Assembly (NCBI RefSeq): GCF_020131355.1
Contig: NZ_JAHLEL010000051.1
Location: forward strand, 372,001 to 436,000
DNA from: Pseudonocardia sp. ICBG1293
GTDB taxonomy: Bacteria; Actinomycetota; Actinomycetes; Mycobacteriales; Pseudonocardiaceae
Reading direction: 5' to 3'
DNA: 64,000 bases
Part shown: positions 20,596-29,032 of the stretch, one piece after another
Position numbering within the stretch: the first letter of the stretch is position 1
How the letters are laid out: the number at the start of each line of letters is the position of its first letter
Notes under the pieces: model-generated
Told to the model about the DNA's origin: nothing
What the model saw: only the letters and a program-made list of their open reading frames with translations
Databases searched by the model: none
Position numbers and translations under genes: made by a program

Positions 20596-21042
20596 ATGGT
20601 CGACCAGGCCCGCGCGCGCAAGCTCGCGAAGCGGATCTCCCAGATCGTCGCGGAGGCCCTCGAACACGAGGTGAAGGACCCGCGACTGGCGATGGTGACG
20701 ATCACCGACACCCGTGTCACCGGTGACCTGCGCGAGGCGACCGTGTTCTACACGGTCATGGGTGCCTCGTTGGAGGAGGAGCCGGACCTCGCGGGGGCCG
20801 CCGCCGCGCTGCAGAGCGCGAGCGGGGTGCTCCGCAGCCGGGTGGGACAGCAGACCGGGGTGCGGCACACGCCGAGCCTCGCGTTCGTGCTGGACGCCGT
20901 CCCCGACACGGCCCGCCGGATGGAGGAGCTGCTGGCCCGCACCCGTGCCTCCGACGAGGAGGTGGCGCGGCTCGCCGCGTCGGCGTCCCCGGCGGGCGAT
21001 GCCGACCCGTACAAGGCCCCGCGGGAGACCGAAGCGGAGTGA
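20596..21042 (+). CDS. rbfA: Ribosome-binding factor A
   Basis: A 148-residue protein with a GGAAGGAGCAGG ribosome site. The KH-like fold motifs are [32 protein letters not shown] and a C-terminal IRFTPSLAF-type region, here [25 protein letters not shown]. RbfA matures the 16S 5' end and aids cold adaptation. Its TGA overlaps the nrnA GTG by four bases, starting a coupled series of genes. Confidence 0.95.
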   Translation: MVDQARARKLAKRISQIVAEALEHEVKDPRLAMVTITDTRVTGDLREATVFYTVMGASLEEEPDLAGAAAALQSASGVLRSRVGQQTGVRHTPSLAFVLDAVPDTARRMEELLARTRASDEEVARLAASASPAGDADPYKAPRETEAE

Positions 21043-22037
21043 GCACCGGCCCGCAGGACGAGGTTCCCGGCCCCGGCCCGGTCGATCCGGCCGGGGCTGC
21101 GGCGGTGCTGCGCCGGGCCCGTGACGTGCTCGTGGTCGGGCACGTGCGGCCCGACGCCGACGCGGCCGGCAGCGCCCTGGCCCTGGCCACCGCGCTGCAC
21201 CGGGCGGGTACCCCGGTCTCCGTGTCGTTCGGCGGACCGGACCCGGTGCCCGACGGTCTGGTCGACGCCCTGGACCCGGAGGGGCTGGTCGTCGCGTCGC
21301 GGGACGCGCCGCGGGCGCCGGACCTGCTGGTCTGCTGCGACATCTCCTCGGCAGCGCGACTGGGCGACCTGGAGCCGGTGCTGGACACCGCCGGGTCGTC
21401 GCTGGCGGTGGACCACCACGCGTCGTTCGTGGCGTTCACCGACCGGTACCTCGTCGACCCGGGCGCCCCGGCCACGGTGACCCTCGTCCGGGCGGTGCTC
21501 GCCGAGCTGGGCACCCCGCTGGACGCGGTCCTGGCCCGGTCCCTGTTCGCGGGGCTCTACACCGACACCGGCGGTTTCCGGCGCGGTGGTGCCGACGCCC
21601 TGCGGCTGGGTGCCGAACTGGTCGAGGCCGGTGTCGAACCGTCCCCGCTGCTGCGCGACATCGGCGGCCCGGTGCCGTTCGCGTGGCTGGCCGCGCAGGC
21701 CACGGTGCTGGCCGGGGCGCACCGCGAGCCGGGTGCCGCCGCCGGGGCGGATCTGGTGTGGGCGGCCGTCGACGTCGCGACCGCGACCCGGTTCCGGGAC
21801 CGTACGGTCGCCCTGGTCGGGCCCCTGCAGGCCGCGGCAGGGGGCGGGGTGGCCGCGCTGCTGAGCGAGACGGCCCCCGGCGAGTGGTCGGTGTCGTTGC
21901 GGGGCGACGGCTCCCCGGACCTGTCCCGGGTGGCGACGGCCCTCGGTGGCGGCGGGCACGCCGGTGCCGCCGGGTTCGAACGTGCCGGCACCCGCGACGG
22001 TCTCCTGGAGCTGCTGCGCGCCGAGCTGGCCCGCTGA
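21039..22037 (+). CDS. nrnA: DHH-family nanoRNase / pAp phosphatase (NrnA)
   Basis: A 332-residue DHH/DHHA1 protein starting at GTG 21039 inside the rbfA stop. Metal-binding motifs are [25 protein letters not shown] and VDHHAS; the C-terminal substrate-binding loop is [12 protein letters not shown]. Relatives degrade short RNAs of two to five nucleotides and dephosphorylate pAp to AMP, linking RNA decay with sulfur metabolism. The first motif reads PDADA where PDGDA is usual. Confidence 0.93.
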   Translation: MSTGPQDEVPGPGPVDPAGAAAVLRRARDVLVVGHVRPDADAAGSALALATALHRAGTPVSVSFGGPDPVPDGLVDALDPEGLVVASRDAPRAPDLLVCCDISSAARLGDLEPVLDTAGSSLAVDHHASFVAFTDRYLVDPGAPATVTLVRAVLAELGTPLDAVLARSLFAGLYTDTGGFRRGGADALRLGAELVEAGVEPSPLLRDIGGPVPFAWLAAQATVLAGAHREPGAAAGADLVWAAVDVATATRFRDRTVALVGPLQAAAGGGVAALLSETAPGEWSVSLRGDGSPDLSRVATALGGGGHAGAAGFERAGTRDGLLELLRAELAR

Positions 22038-22164
22038 CGGTGCCCGGTTGACCCGGTTCATCCGGGGTACACGGCCGCGACACCCCGACCGGGTACACCT
22101 CGGGGCGGTCCGGTGGCACGGCGTCGGGGCACGTAGCGTGTCCCGCGAGACCAGGAGGTGTGCG

Positions 22165-22806
22165 GTGCGATCCGAGCCCGCTGCGGCCCGTGGGGGCGAC
22201 GACAGTCACGGCAACGAGCCCAGCGGATGGCCGGAGTTCCTCCGTGCCTGGCTCCGCAACCCCGCGCAGGTGGGTGCGGTGTGGCCCAGCTCGCCGCGGC
22301 TGTCGGCGAAGCTGGCCCGTATCGCCCCGGGGCACGGGACACCCGTCGTGGTGGAGCTGGGGCCGGGCACCGGTGCCGTCACCACCCAGGTCGCCAGGCG
22401 GCTGCCGCCGGAGGGCCGGCACCTCGCCGTCGAGCTCGATCCCCGGATGGCCCGCTACCTGCAGGACCGCCACCCCGGCGTCGAGGTCGTGAACGGCGAC
22501 GCCCGCAAGCTGGGTGCGCTGCTCGACGAGCGCGGCATCACCTCGGTCGACGCGGTGATCTCCGGGCTGCCCTGGTCGCTGTTCGACCGCGCGATGCAGC
22601 AGGAGATCCTGGACCAGGTCGTCGGGGCGGTGGGCGAGACCGGTGCGTTCGCGACGTTCGCCTACTCCCACACCCTGCCGATGCCCTCGGCGCGGCGGTT
22701 CAGGGCATCGCTGCACGACACGTTCGACGAGGTCGTGATGACCCGCACGGTGTGGCGAAACCTGCCGCCCGCCTTCTGCTTCCTCTGCCGCCGACCCCGG
22801 CGGTGA
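22165..22806 (+). CDS. SAM-dependent methyltransferase, PmtA-like
   Basis: A 213-residue class I methyltransferase, GTG 22165 with AGGAGG six bases upstream. WLRNPAQVGAVWPSSPRLSAKLA and the SAM site VVVELGPGTGAVT plus LAVELDPRMARYL, DAVISGLPWSLFD and RTVWRNLPPAFCFLCRRP are the marks of phospholipid N-methyltransferase-like proteins. Whether it methylates phosphatidylethanolamine is not known; rRNA adenine methylases have a related core. Its stop overlaps the MATE start by four bases. Confidence 0.8.
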   Translation: MRSEPAAARGGDDSHGNEPSGWPEFLRAWLRNPAQVGAVWPSSPRLSAKLARIAPGHGTPVVVELGPGTGAVTTQVARRLPPEGRHLAVELDPRMARYLQDRHPGVEVVNGDARKLGALLDERGITSVDAVISGLPWSLFDRAMQQEILDQVVGAVGETGAFATFAYSHTLPMPSARRFRASLHDTFDEVVMTRTVWRNLPPAFCFLCRRPRR

Positions 22807-24188
22807 GCCGGTCCGCCCCTCCCGCGGGCGGGCCCCGCGACATCCTCCGGCTCGCGCTGCCCGCGTTGCCGGTGCTGGCGGCCGAGCCGCTGTTCCTGCT
22901 GGTGGACACGGCCGTCGTCGGCAGGCTGGGTGGGCTGCAGCTGGCCTCGCTCGCCGTCGCCGCCGTGCTGTTCGCGCAGGTGACGACGCAGCTGACCTTC
23001 CTGTCCTACGGGACGACGGCGCGCGCGGCCCGGTTCTACGGCGCGGGCAGGCGCTCGGCGGCGGTGACCGAGGGCGTGCAGGCGACCTGGCTGGCCCTGG
23101 CGGTCGGGCTGGGTGTCGTCGCGGTCGGACAGCTCGCCGCGGCACCGCTGGCCGGCCTGCTCGCCGGGGACCCGGTGATCGCGCAGGGGGCGGTGTCCTG
23201 GCTGCGGATCGCGTTGCTGGGGGCCCCGCTGGTGCTGGTCACGCTGGCCGGCAACGGCTGGATGCGCGGGGTGCAGGACACCCGGCGGCCGATGTGGATC
23301 GTCATCGGCGGGAACCTGGTGTCGGCGCTGCTGTGCCCGCTGCTCGTGCACGGCACCGGGGACTGGGCGGGCTGGGGCCTGGAGGGCTCGGCCGTCGCGA
23401 ACGTCGCGGGGCAGGCCCTGGCGGCGTCGTGGTTCCTGCGGGCGCTGGTGGTGGAGCGCCGCCGTGCACCCGCCGACGACCCGGTCCGCTTCGCCCCGGA
23501 CACCGCGGTGCTGCGTGCCCAGGCGACCATGGGCCGCGACCTGATCGTGCGGTCGCTGGGGTTCCAGGCGTGCTTCCTGTCCGCGACGGCCGTCGCCGCC
23601 CGGTTCGGGTCCGAGTCCGTCGCCGCGCACCAGATCGTGCTGCAGCTGTGGGTGTTCCAGTCCCTGGTGCTGGACGCGGTCGCGATCGCCGCGCAGTCCC
23701 TGGTCGGTGCCGCCCTCGGCGGCGCCGACGGGGAGCGCGACGCGGACGGTACCCGCGACGACACCGGTCCGGCGCGGGCGCTGGCCGCCCGGGTCACCCG
23801 CTACGGCCTGGTCCTCGGCTGCGGGTTCGGGGTGCTGTTCGCCGCGCTCTACCCGGTGCTGCCGCCGGTGTTCACCCGGGACGCGGCCGTGCTCGCGGCG
23901 GTGCCCGCCGCCTGGTGGTTCTTCACCGCGCTGCAGCCGATCGCCGGGGTGGTGTTCGCCCTCGACGGTGTGCTGCTCGGCGCGGGCGACGCGGCCTTCC
24001 TGCGCACCACGACGCTGCTGGCCGCGCTCGGCGGGTTCCTGCCGATGATCTGGCTGTCGCTGCTGTTCGGGTGGGGGCTGGCCGGGATCTGGACCGGGCT
24101 GGCCGCGTTCATGGTGGTGCGGCTGGTCGCGGTGGGGTTGCGGGCCCGGTCGGGACGCTGGGCGGTCCCGGGGGAGGTCCGGGCCTGA
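22803..24188 (+). CDS. dinF: MATE family efflux transporter (DinF-like)
   Basis: A 461-residue protein with 12 hydrophobic segments, GTG 22803 overlapping the methyltransferase stop. EPLFLLVDTAVVGRLGGLQLASLAVA, GNGWMRGVQDTRRPM and AVAARFGSESVAAHQIVLQLW are typical of the DinF branch of MATE transporters, Na+ or H+ antiporters of cationic drugs. Position after rbfA-nrnA is conserved in mycobacteria. Substrate is unknown. Confidence 0.92.
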   Translation: MSRSAPPAGGPRDILRLALPALPVLAAEPLFLLVDTAVVGRLGGLQLASLAVAAVLFAQVTTQLTFLSYGTTARAARFYGAGRRSAAVTEGVQATWLALAVGLGVVAVGQLAAAPLAGLLAGDPVIAQGAVSWLRIALLGAPLVLVTLAGNGWMRGVQDTRRPMWIVIGGNLVSALLCPLLVHGTGDWAGWGLEGSAVANVAGQALAASWFLRALVVERRRAPADDPVRFAPDTAVLRAQATMGRDLIVRSLGFQACFLSATAVAARFGSESVAAHQIVLQLWVFQSLVLDAVAIAAQSLVGAALGGADGERDADGTRDDTGPARALAARVTRYGLVLGCGFGVLFAALYPVLPPVFTRDAAVLAAVPAAWWFFTALQPIAGVVFALDGVLLGAGDAAFLRTTTLLAALGGFLPMIWLSLLFGWGLAGIWTGLAAFMVVRLVAVGLRARSGRWAVPGEVRA

Positions 24189-24322
24189 CGTTCGCGGATG
24201 CGAACGCCACCGGCCTCGTCCCGGCGGGAAACGGCCTGGTCACGGTGCGGGCCGAGCGGGTGGCGGTCGGAGGACTCCGCGATCGGTCGTGGCCGTTCGC
24301 TGCTCCCGGTAGGACATCGGGC

Positions 24323-24814
24323 ATGACGACAGAGCCGACGAACAGCACCCTCCGACGGACCGCTCGGCGGACTCTCGTCGTGATCGCGCTGGCGCTGGCA
24401 CTGGTCGGGGGAGTGTTCGGGGGGCCGGTGGCGTCGGCTGCCGAGTCCCCGAGCGCACCCCCGGCCGTCCGTGAGATCCAGGGCGCGTGCGGGACGCTCA
24501 TGGCAGCCGGCACGAGCGCCGTCTCGTTGTTCAAGGAGGTGGCCGCGCGCGGTGCGGGGTGGGTCTCGCTGGTGATCTCGCTCGGGTGCCTCACCCAGGA
24601 CGGGATGGACTACTCGGACGCCTACAACCTGACCCCGGAAGGCCGTGCCTCCATCCAGCTCATGAGGGACCGGTACAGCGGATGGTCGGTGAGCGACTGG
24701 ATGACCGCCGCCGGATGCACGGTGCGCGAACGCCGTCCCGCGATCGCGGATTCCGTCGACCCGGCCCGGTCCCACTGGGATTGCAGCAGCAGCCCTCACC
24801 GCTATGCGGACTGA
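24323..24814 (+). CDS. Small secreted hypothetical protein
   Basis: A 163-residue protein with a clear signal peptide: basic RRTARRTLVV, a hydrophobic core and a PVASA-AES cleavage site near residue 40. The mature part of about 123 residues has four cysteines (in GACGTL, LGCLTQ, AAGCTV, WDCSS), allowing two disulfides, plus DGMDYSDAYNLTPEG and YSGWSVSDWM. I recognise no family. A TAGGAC hexamer lies 7 bases before the ATG but lacks the final T of the consensus. Confidence 0.7.
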   Translation: MTTEPTNSTLRRTARRTLVVIALALALVGGVFGGPVASAAESPSAPPAVREIQGACGTLMAAGTSAVSLFKEVAARGAGWVSLVISLGCLTQDGMDYSDAYNLTPEGRASIQLMRDRYSGWSVSDWMTAAGCTVRERRPAIADSVDPARSHWDCSSSPHRYAD

Positions 24815-24895
24815 GTGGCTCCTCGACCGCCCTGCCCGGGCCTCGTGTGCCGTGCACGGGCCGCGTCCGGCCGCGGTCGACACGGATCGGTCGGA

Positions 24896-26611
24896 CTACC
24901 GGCCGTTCGTCGTCGGTGCCACCGGGGCGTCCGTCGTGGCGGTGTCGGGGATCGGCAGTCGCACGGTGAACAGGGCGCCGCTCCCGTCGCCGCGGGTCCC
25001 GACCGTCACCGACCCGCCCAGCCGACGGGAGATCCGGTCGACCAGCGCCAGCCCGATACCGCGGGGACGGCTGCCGGGGGTCGCGCGGGTGCTGAACCCG
25101 AAGGTGAACAGCTCGCGGGCGGTGTCGGGTGGAACCCCCGGGCCGCTGTCGGCGACCTCGAGGAGCAGCTCGCTGCCGTCCGCGGTGGTGCGCAGTACGA
25201 CCGCGACGGACCGTTCGCCGGAGCGGCCGGCGACCACCTCGATCGCGTTGTCGACGAGGTTCCCGGCCAGCGACACGAGGTCGTCCGCGGCGAACGGCAG
25301 GCGTGGCCCGGGCAGCACGTCGGGATCGCAGTCGTCGGTCACGGTGAGGGTGACGTCCTGCTCCGAGGCCTGCCACGCCTTGTCGGCGAGCAGCGCGGCG
25401 AGCACCGGGTCGTAGACCTCGGCGACGATGCGGGCCCCCGGGCCGCGGGTGCGGTCCAGGGCGGCGGTTCCGGCCGCGGCGGCGTCGGCGGTGTCACCGA
25501 GCTCGATCAGGGTCAGCACGGTCTGCAGCCGGTTGCCGAACTCGTGGGCCTGCCCGGACAGCGCAGCGACGGTGTCACGGGCCTCGTCGCGCTCGCGCAG
25601 CACCCCGGCGAGCTCGGTGCGGTCGCGCAGGGTGAAGACCCGGGTCCCGGGGCCCGCGGCCGGTCCGGCGTGGCGGCTGTTGACCAGCAGCACCCGCTCG
25701 CCCGCCAGTGCCGGGCGGTCGTGGAGGTCCTCCCGCAGCCCGCTGCCGAGCACCGCGGCCACCGCCGGGTCGATGCCGAGCGCGGAGACCGGGCGTCCGG
25801 GCAGCGCGGGGTCCCCGGCGTCGACGGAGTGGACGGGCAGCCCGAGCAGCCGCCGCGCCTCGGCGTTGACGACGACGAGGCGTCCGTCGCCGTCGACGAC
25901 CAGCAGCCCCTCGCCGACGGCGTGCAGCACCGCCTCGTGATGGGTGTAGGCGGCGGTGATGTCCTCGGGCTCCAGCCCCAGGGTCTGGCGGCGCAGGCGC
26001 CGGGCCAGCACCACGGCCAGCCCCGAACCGATGAGCACCGCGACCACCGCGGCGACCGCGATGCCCGGCAGTGAACGCAGCGCCAGGTCGCTGATCCGGG
26101 TCTGCAGCACCCCGACGGAGACGACCGCGGCGATCCGCCCGTCGACCAGGACCGGGGTGACCGTGCGGACCGAGGGCCCCAGGGTGCCGGTGTAGACCTC
26201 GGTGGAGGTCCGCCCGGCCAACGCCGGGACGATGTTGCCCTGGTAGGGCAGGCCGATCTCGTCCGGGTTGTAGTGGCTGTAGCGGATGCCCTGCGGGGAC
26301 ATCACGACGATGAAGCCGGTGTTCGTGGCCCGCCGGACCCGTTCGGCGAGGGGCTGCAGGCGGGCCGAGAGGGTGGCGACCCCGCCGCCGTCGCGGACGG
26401 CGTCGACGACCTCGGGCTCCGAGGCGAGCGACAGCGCGATGGCGGCGGTGAGCCGGCCCGCGGCGTCGTGCTCCAGCCGGCTCGCGCCGTATCCGCCGAG
26501 GGCTGCGAGCCTGCCGACGGTCAGCAGCACGGTGACGACCTGCAGCAGGAACAGCTGCCGGACCAGCCGCGACCGGCGCAGCGGTGGGGCGGAACGGAAG
26601 GACCGACGCAC
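24896..26611 (-). CDS. CitA/DcuS-type sensor histidine kinase
   Basis: A 571-residue protein with GTG 26611 chosen (longer readings give a Pro-rich, non-native N-terminus). Order: TM1 (about 14-36), extracytoplasmic sensor domain (40-180), TM2 (about 185-205), PAS (VLHAVGEGLLVVDGDGRLVVVN), kinase with H-box GQAHEFGNRLQT, N-box NLVDNAIEV, G-box DSGPGVP, GFSTR and GIGLALV. The AHEF-NRL H-box is that of citrate and C4-dicarboxylate sensors. It is followed upstream on the same strand by dctA, so a dicarboxylate ligand is likely. The nearest regulator is OmpR-like, not the usual CitB type. Confidence 0.87.
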   Translation of the reverse strand: MRRSFRSAPPLRRSRLVRQLFLLQVVTVLLTVGRLAALGGYGASRLEHDAAGRLTAAIALSLASEPEVVDAVRDGGGVATLSARLQPLAERVRRATNTGFIVVMSPQGIRYSHYNPDEIGLPYQGNIVPALAGRTSTEVYTGTLGPSVRTVTPVLVDGRIAAVVSVGVLQTRISDLALRSLPGIAVAAVVAVLIGSGLAVVLARRLRRQTLGLEPEDITAAYTHHEAVLHAVGEGLLVVDGDGRLVVVNAEARRLLGLPVHSVDAGDPALPGRPVSALGIDPAVAAVLGSGLREDLHDRPALAGERVLLVNSRHAGPAAGPGTRVFTLRDRTELAGVLRERDEARDTVAALSGQAHEFGNRLQTVLTLIELGDTADAAAAGTAALDRTRGPGARIVAEVYDPVLAALLADKAWQASEQDVTLTVTDDCDPDVLPGPRLPFAADDLVSLAGNLVDNAIEVVAGRSGERSVAVVLRTTADGSELLLEVADSGPGVPPDTARELFTFGFSTRATPGSRPRGIGLALVDRISRRLGGSVTVGTRGDGSGALFTVRLPIPDTATTDAPVAPTTNGR

Positions 26612-26719
26612 CGGCTCAGCCTGCCACCGCGGGGGCGGGCCGGGAACTCTGCCGGCAGTGCCCGGCCGGACCCGGGGCGGACGCCCGGGGCGCCGACCAC
26701 GCGGGCCCGGCGCGACGAC

Positions 26720-26753
26720 GGCCCCGCCGGCGGTGGAGCCGCCGGGCGGGGCC
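26720..26753 (-). terminator. Hairpin terminator of dctA
   Basis: GGCCCCGCC-GGCGG faces CCGCCGGGCGGGGCC with one bulged base, just after the dctA stop. It separates dctA from the kinase gene. Confidence 0.55.
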
Positions 26754-26783
26754 GTGGTCATCGAGGAGGGCGGGACGCCGGGA

Positions 26784-28247
26784 TCAGGATCCGGCGCCGA
26801 CCGTCGGCCGGCTGCCCGTGTCGGTGGCGTCGGTACGGTCCGCCGCAGCGGGGACGTCGAGGCCGGAACCGTGCTCGGCCTCCATGGCCGCGTCGACGAG
26901 CGTCGGGTCGTCGAGCACTGCCGCCAGCCGCTCGCGGTCCAGCTCGCCGTTCCAGCGGGCGATGGCCAGCGTGGCCACGACGTTGCCGATGCAGTTGGTG
27001 AGAGCGCGTCCCTCGGACATCACACGGTCGATGCCGATGATCACCGCGATGCCGATGGCGATCGCCTCGGCGGTGAAGAACTCGCCACCGAAGGCCTGCA
27101 GCGAGGCGGACAGGGTGACCAGTCCGGCGCCGGTGATTCCCGCAGCGCCCTTCGAGGTCAGGACCATGAGCAGCGCGAGGCCGATCTGCAGTCCGATCGG
27201 GAGGGTCTCCCCGCCTGCCTGGGCGATGAACAGCGCGCCCAGGGTCAGGTAGATGCAGGTGCCGTCGAGGTTGAACGAGTAGCCGGTCGGGATCACCATG
27301 CCGACGGTCTGCTTGGAGGCCCCCGCCGCCTCGAGCTTGGTGAGCAGCCGGGGGAGAACCGACTCCGAGGAGGAGGTCCCGAGGATGATCAGCAGCTCGT
27401 CCTTGACGAGCCGGACCACCTTGAAGACGTTGAACCCGGCGACCGCGGACACACCGCCGAGGACGACGACGACGAAGAACAGGCAGGTTCCCCAGAACAC
27501 GGCCATGAGCTGGAGCAGGTTGGTCAGCGACGACGCACCGAACGCGGCCACCGTGTACGCCATGCCGCCGAAGGCGGCGATCGGGGCCGCCCACATGATC
27601 AGCTTGATGATGCCGAAGATGACCTTGGCGATCGTGTCGATGGAGCCGACCACCCGCTCCCGCAGTGCGGGGGTCATCGCGGACACCGCGCAGGCCGTCA
27701 GGACGGCGAGAACCAGGACCCGCAGGATCTCGTTGTCGACGAACGGCCCGAAGAAGCTCGTCGGGAGGACGTCGTCGAGCAGGAAGCCCACGAGGCCTTC
27801 CTGGCCGGAGGCCGAGCCGGTGTCGATGTTCTCCTGCGCCCTGGCCAGGTCGGCGGCCGACGGAGTCCCGGTGAAGCCCGCGCCCGGCGCGAAGATGTTC
27901 GCTGCGAGCAGCCCGATGGTCAGGGCGACGGCGGTGGCGGCGAGGAAGTAGCTGAGCGCGCGGACCGCGAGTCCACCTGCCCGCGCCAGGTTGCCGATCG
28001 AGGCGATGCCGACGACGACCGTGCAGAAGATGACCGGAGCGACGATGACCTTGATCATCTGGATGAAGCCGTCGGCGAGCCACTTCGTGCTCCTGCCGAT
28101 GTCGGGGGCGAGCCACCCGACGAGGGCCCCGCCGACGATCCCGATGATGACCCAGAACCAGAGCTGGGTGTAGACCCTCTTCCTGCGCCGGGTGGGGGTG
28201 GTGGACCCCGCCCCGGACGAGCCGTCTGCGTTGGCGACCTCGGCCAT
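26784..28247 (-). CDS. dctA: C4-dicarboxylate/H+ (Na+) symporter DctA
   Basis: A 487-residue member of the dicarboxylate/amino-acid:cation symporter family, ATG 28247 behind GAGGAGG. Hairpin and substrate motifs are visible: LGTSSSESVLPRL (the serine-rich hairpin), VIPTGYSFNLDGTCIYL, SKGAAGITGAGL and CIGNVVATLAIARWNGELD. It imports succinate, fumarate and malate. It lies between the DcuS-like kinase and a divergent response regulator, a classic sensing-and-uptake arrangement. The C-terminal 60 residues are a polar extension. Confidence 0.94.
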   Translation of the reverse strand: MAEVANADGSSGAGSTTPTRRRKRVYTQLWFWVIIGIVGGALVGWLAPDIGRSTKWLADGFIQMIKVIVAPVIFCTVVVGIASIGNLARAGGLAVRALSYFLAATAVALTIGLLAANIFAPGAGFTGTPSAADLARAQENIDTGSASGQEGLVGFLLDDVLPTSFFGPFVDNEILRVLVLAVLTACAVSAMTPALRERVVGSIDTIAKVIFGIIKLIMWAAPIAAFGGMAYTVAAFGASSLTNLLQLMAVFWGTCLFFVVVVLGGVSAVAGFNVFKVVRLVKDELLIILGTSSSESVLPRLLTKLEAAGASKQTVGMVIPTGYSFNLDGTCIYLTLGALFIAQAGGETLPIGLQIGLALLMVLTSKGAAGITGAGLVTLSASLQAFGGEFFTAEAIAIGIAVIIGIDRVMSEGRALTNCIGNVVATLAIARWNGELDRERLAAVLDDPTLVDAAMEAEHGSGLDVPAAADRTDATDTGSRPTVGAGS

Positions 28248-28325
28248 GTCCGTCCTCCTCGACGTGTTCGGTGCGGAAACGATGGGGCCAGGGCGTGTCG
28301 CGGGGCAACCGCGGGGGTGCCGGGC

Positions 28326-28344
28326 TTGAGGAACCTTTGAGGAA
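28326..28344 (+). promoter_or_regulatory. Direct repeat, candidate OmpR-type operator
   Basis: TTGAGGAA occurs at 28326-28333 and again at 28337-28344, 11 bases apart, one helical turn. Direct repeats at this spacing are the usual target of OmpR-family regulators. They lie just upstream of the regulator's -10 box and about 80-97 bases upstream of divergent dctA. Confidence 0.5.
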
Positions 28345-28351
28345 ACGTGAC

Positions 28352-28357
28352 TAGGGT
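28352..28357 (+). promoter_or_regulatory. -10 box of response regulator gene
   Basis: TAGGGT, 6 bases before GTG 28364; no ribosome site, so probably leaderless. Confidence 0.5.
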
Positions 28358-28363
28358 GGGCGC

Positions 28364-28987
28364 GTGCGGGTGCTGCTGGTCGAGGACGACGCGGTCCTCG
28401 GTGACGCCCTGCGTCGCAGCCTCGTCCGCGAGGGTTACCCGACCGACCTCGTGACCAGCGGGTCCGCCGCGATCGCCGCCGTGGCCGAGCGGGAGCCGGA
28501 CGTGGTGCTGCTCGACATGGGGCTGCCCGACCGCGACGGCATCGGCGTCTGCCGCGAGATCCGGGAGCGGTCCCGCGTCCCGATCCTGGCCATCACCGGC
28601 CGCGGCGACGTCGCGGCACGGGTGCAGGGGCTGCGCTCGGGCGCCGACGACTACCTCGTGAAGCCGGTCTCCACCGAGGAGCTGGTGGCCCGGATCGAGG
28701 CCGTCCTGCGGCGGGCGACCGGCGCCGCGGTGGCCGCGACGGTGGCCGTCGGCGACGTCGTCGTCGACCTGGACCGGCGCGCGGTGACCGCGGGCGGCGC
28801 CGAGGTCGCGCTGACCCGCAAGGAGTTCGACCTGCTCGCCGCGCTGGCCCGCCGGGAGGGCGCGGTGCTGCCACGCACCGAGCTGCTGGAGCAGGTGTGG
28901 GGGATCGCCGACGCCTCCGCGGCGCGGACCCTGGAGGCGCACGTGGCGTCGCTGCGCGCGAAGCTGGGCTCCGCGAGGTGGTCGTGA
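28364..28987 (+). CDS. OmpR-family response regulator, C-terminus frameshifted
   Basis: A 207-residue product: receiver (VEDDAVLGDALRRSL, phospho-acceptor Asp in VLLDMGLPD, ITGRGD, VKPVS) and a winged-helix DNA-binding domain (VALTRKEFDLLAALARREG ... RTLEAHVASLRAKLG). It stops at 28987 as GSARWS, whereas the -1 frame from 28975 encodes EVVVTVRGVGYRLAR and a TAG at 29022, exactly the missing final beta-hairpin. A one-base deletion, a sequencing error or a -1 frameshift must be assumed. As read, the wing strands are lost and DNA binding is likely impaired. Confidence 0.85.
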   Translation: MRVLLVEDDAVLGDALRRSLVREGYPTDLVTSGSAAIAAVAEREPDVVLLDMGLPDRDGIGVCREIRERSRVPILAITGRGDVAARVQGLRSGADDYLVKPVSTEELVARIEAVLRRATGAAVAATVAVGDVVVDLDRRAVTAGGAEVALTRKEFDLLAALARREGAVLPRTELLEQVWGIADASAARTLEAHVASLRAKLGSARWS

Positions 28988-29022
28988 CGGTCCGTGGGGT
29001 CGGCTACCGGCTCGCCCGTTAG
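28975..29022 (+). pseudogene. Out-of-frame tail of the response regulator
   Basis: Fifteen codons plus TAG in the -1 frame encode TVRGVGYRLAR-like sequence, the near-universal C-terminus of OmpR-type regulators. It directly abuts the TAGCGT box of truB. Confidence 0.8.
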
Positions 29023-29025
29023 CGT
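29020..29025 (+). promoter_or_regulatory. -10 box of leaderless truB
   Basis: TAGCGT, 7 bases before GTG 29033. Its first three bases are the stop codon of the out-of-frame regulator tail. Confidence 0.45.
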
Positions 29026-29032
29026 CGCGCGC

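Noticed and set aside
28975-28987. Programmed -1 frameshift in the response regulator
   Set aside because: No slippery heptamer or downstream stem is evident at the shift point, so a deletion or sequencing error is more likely.
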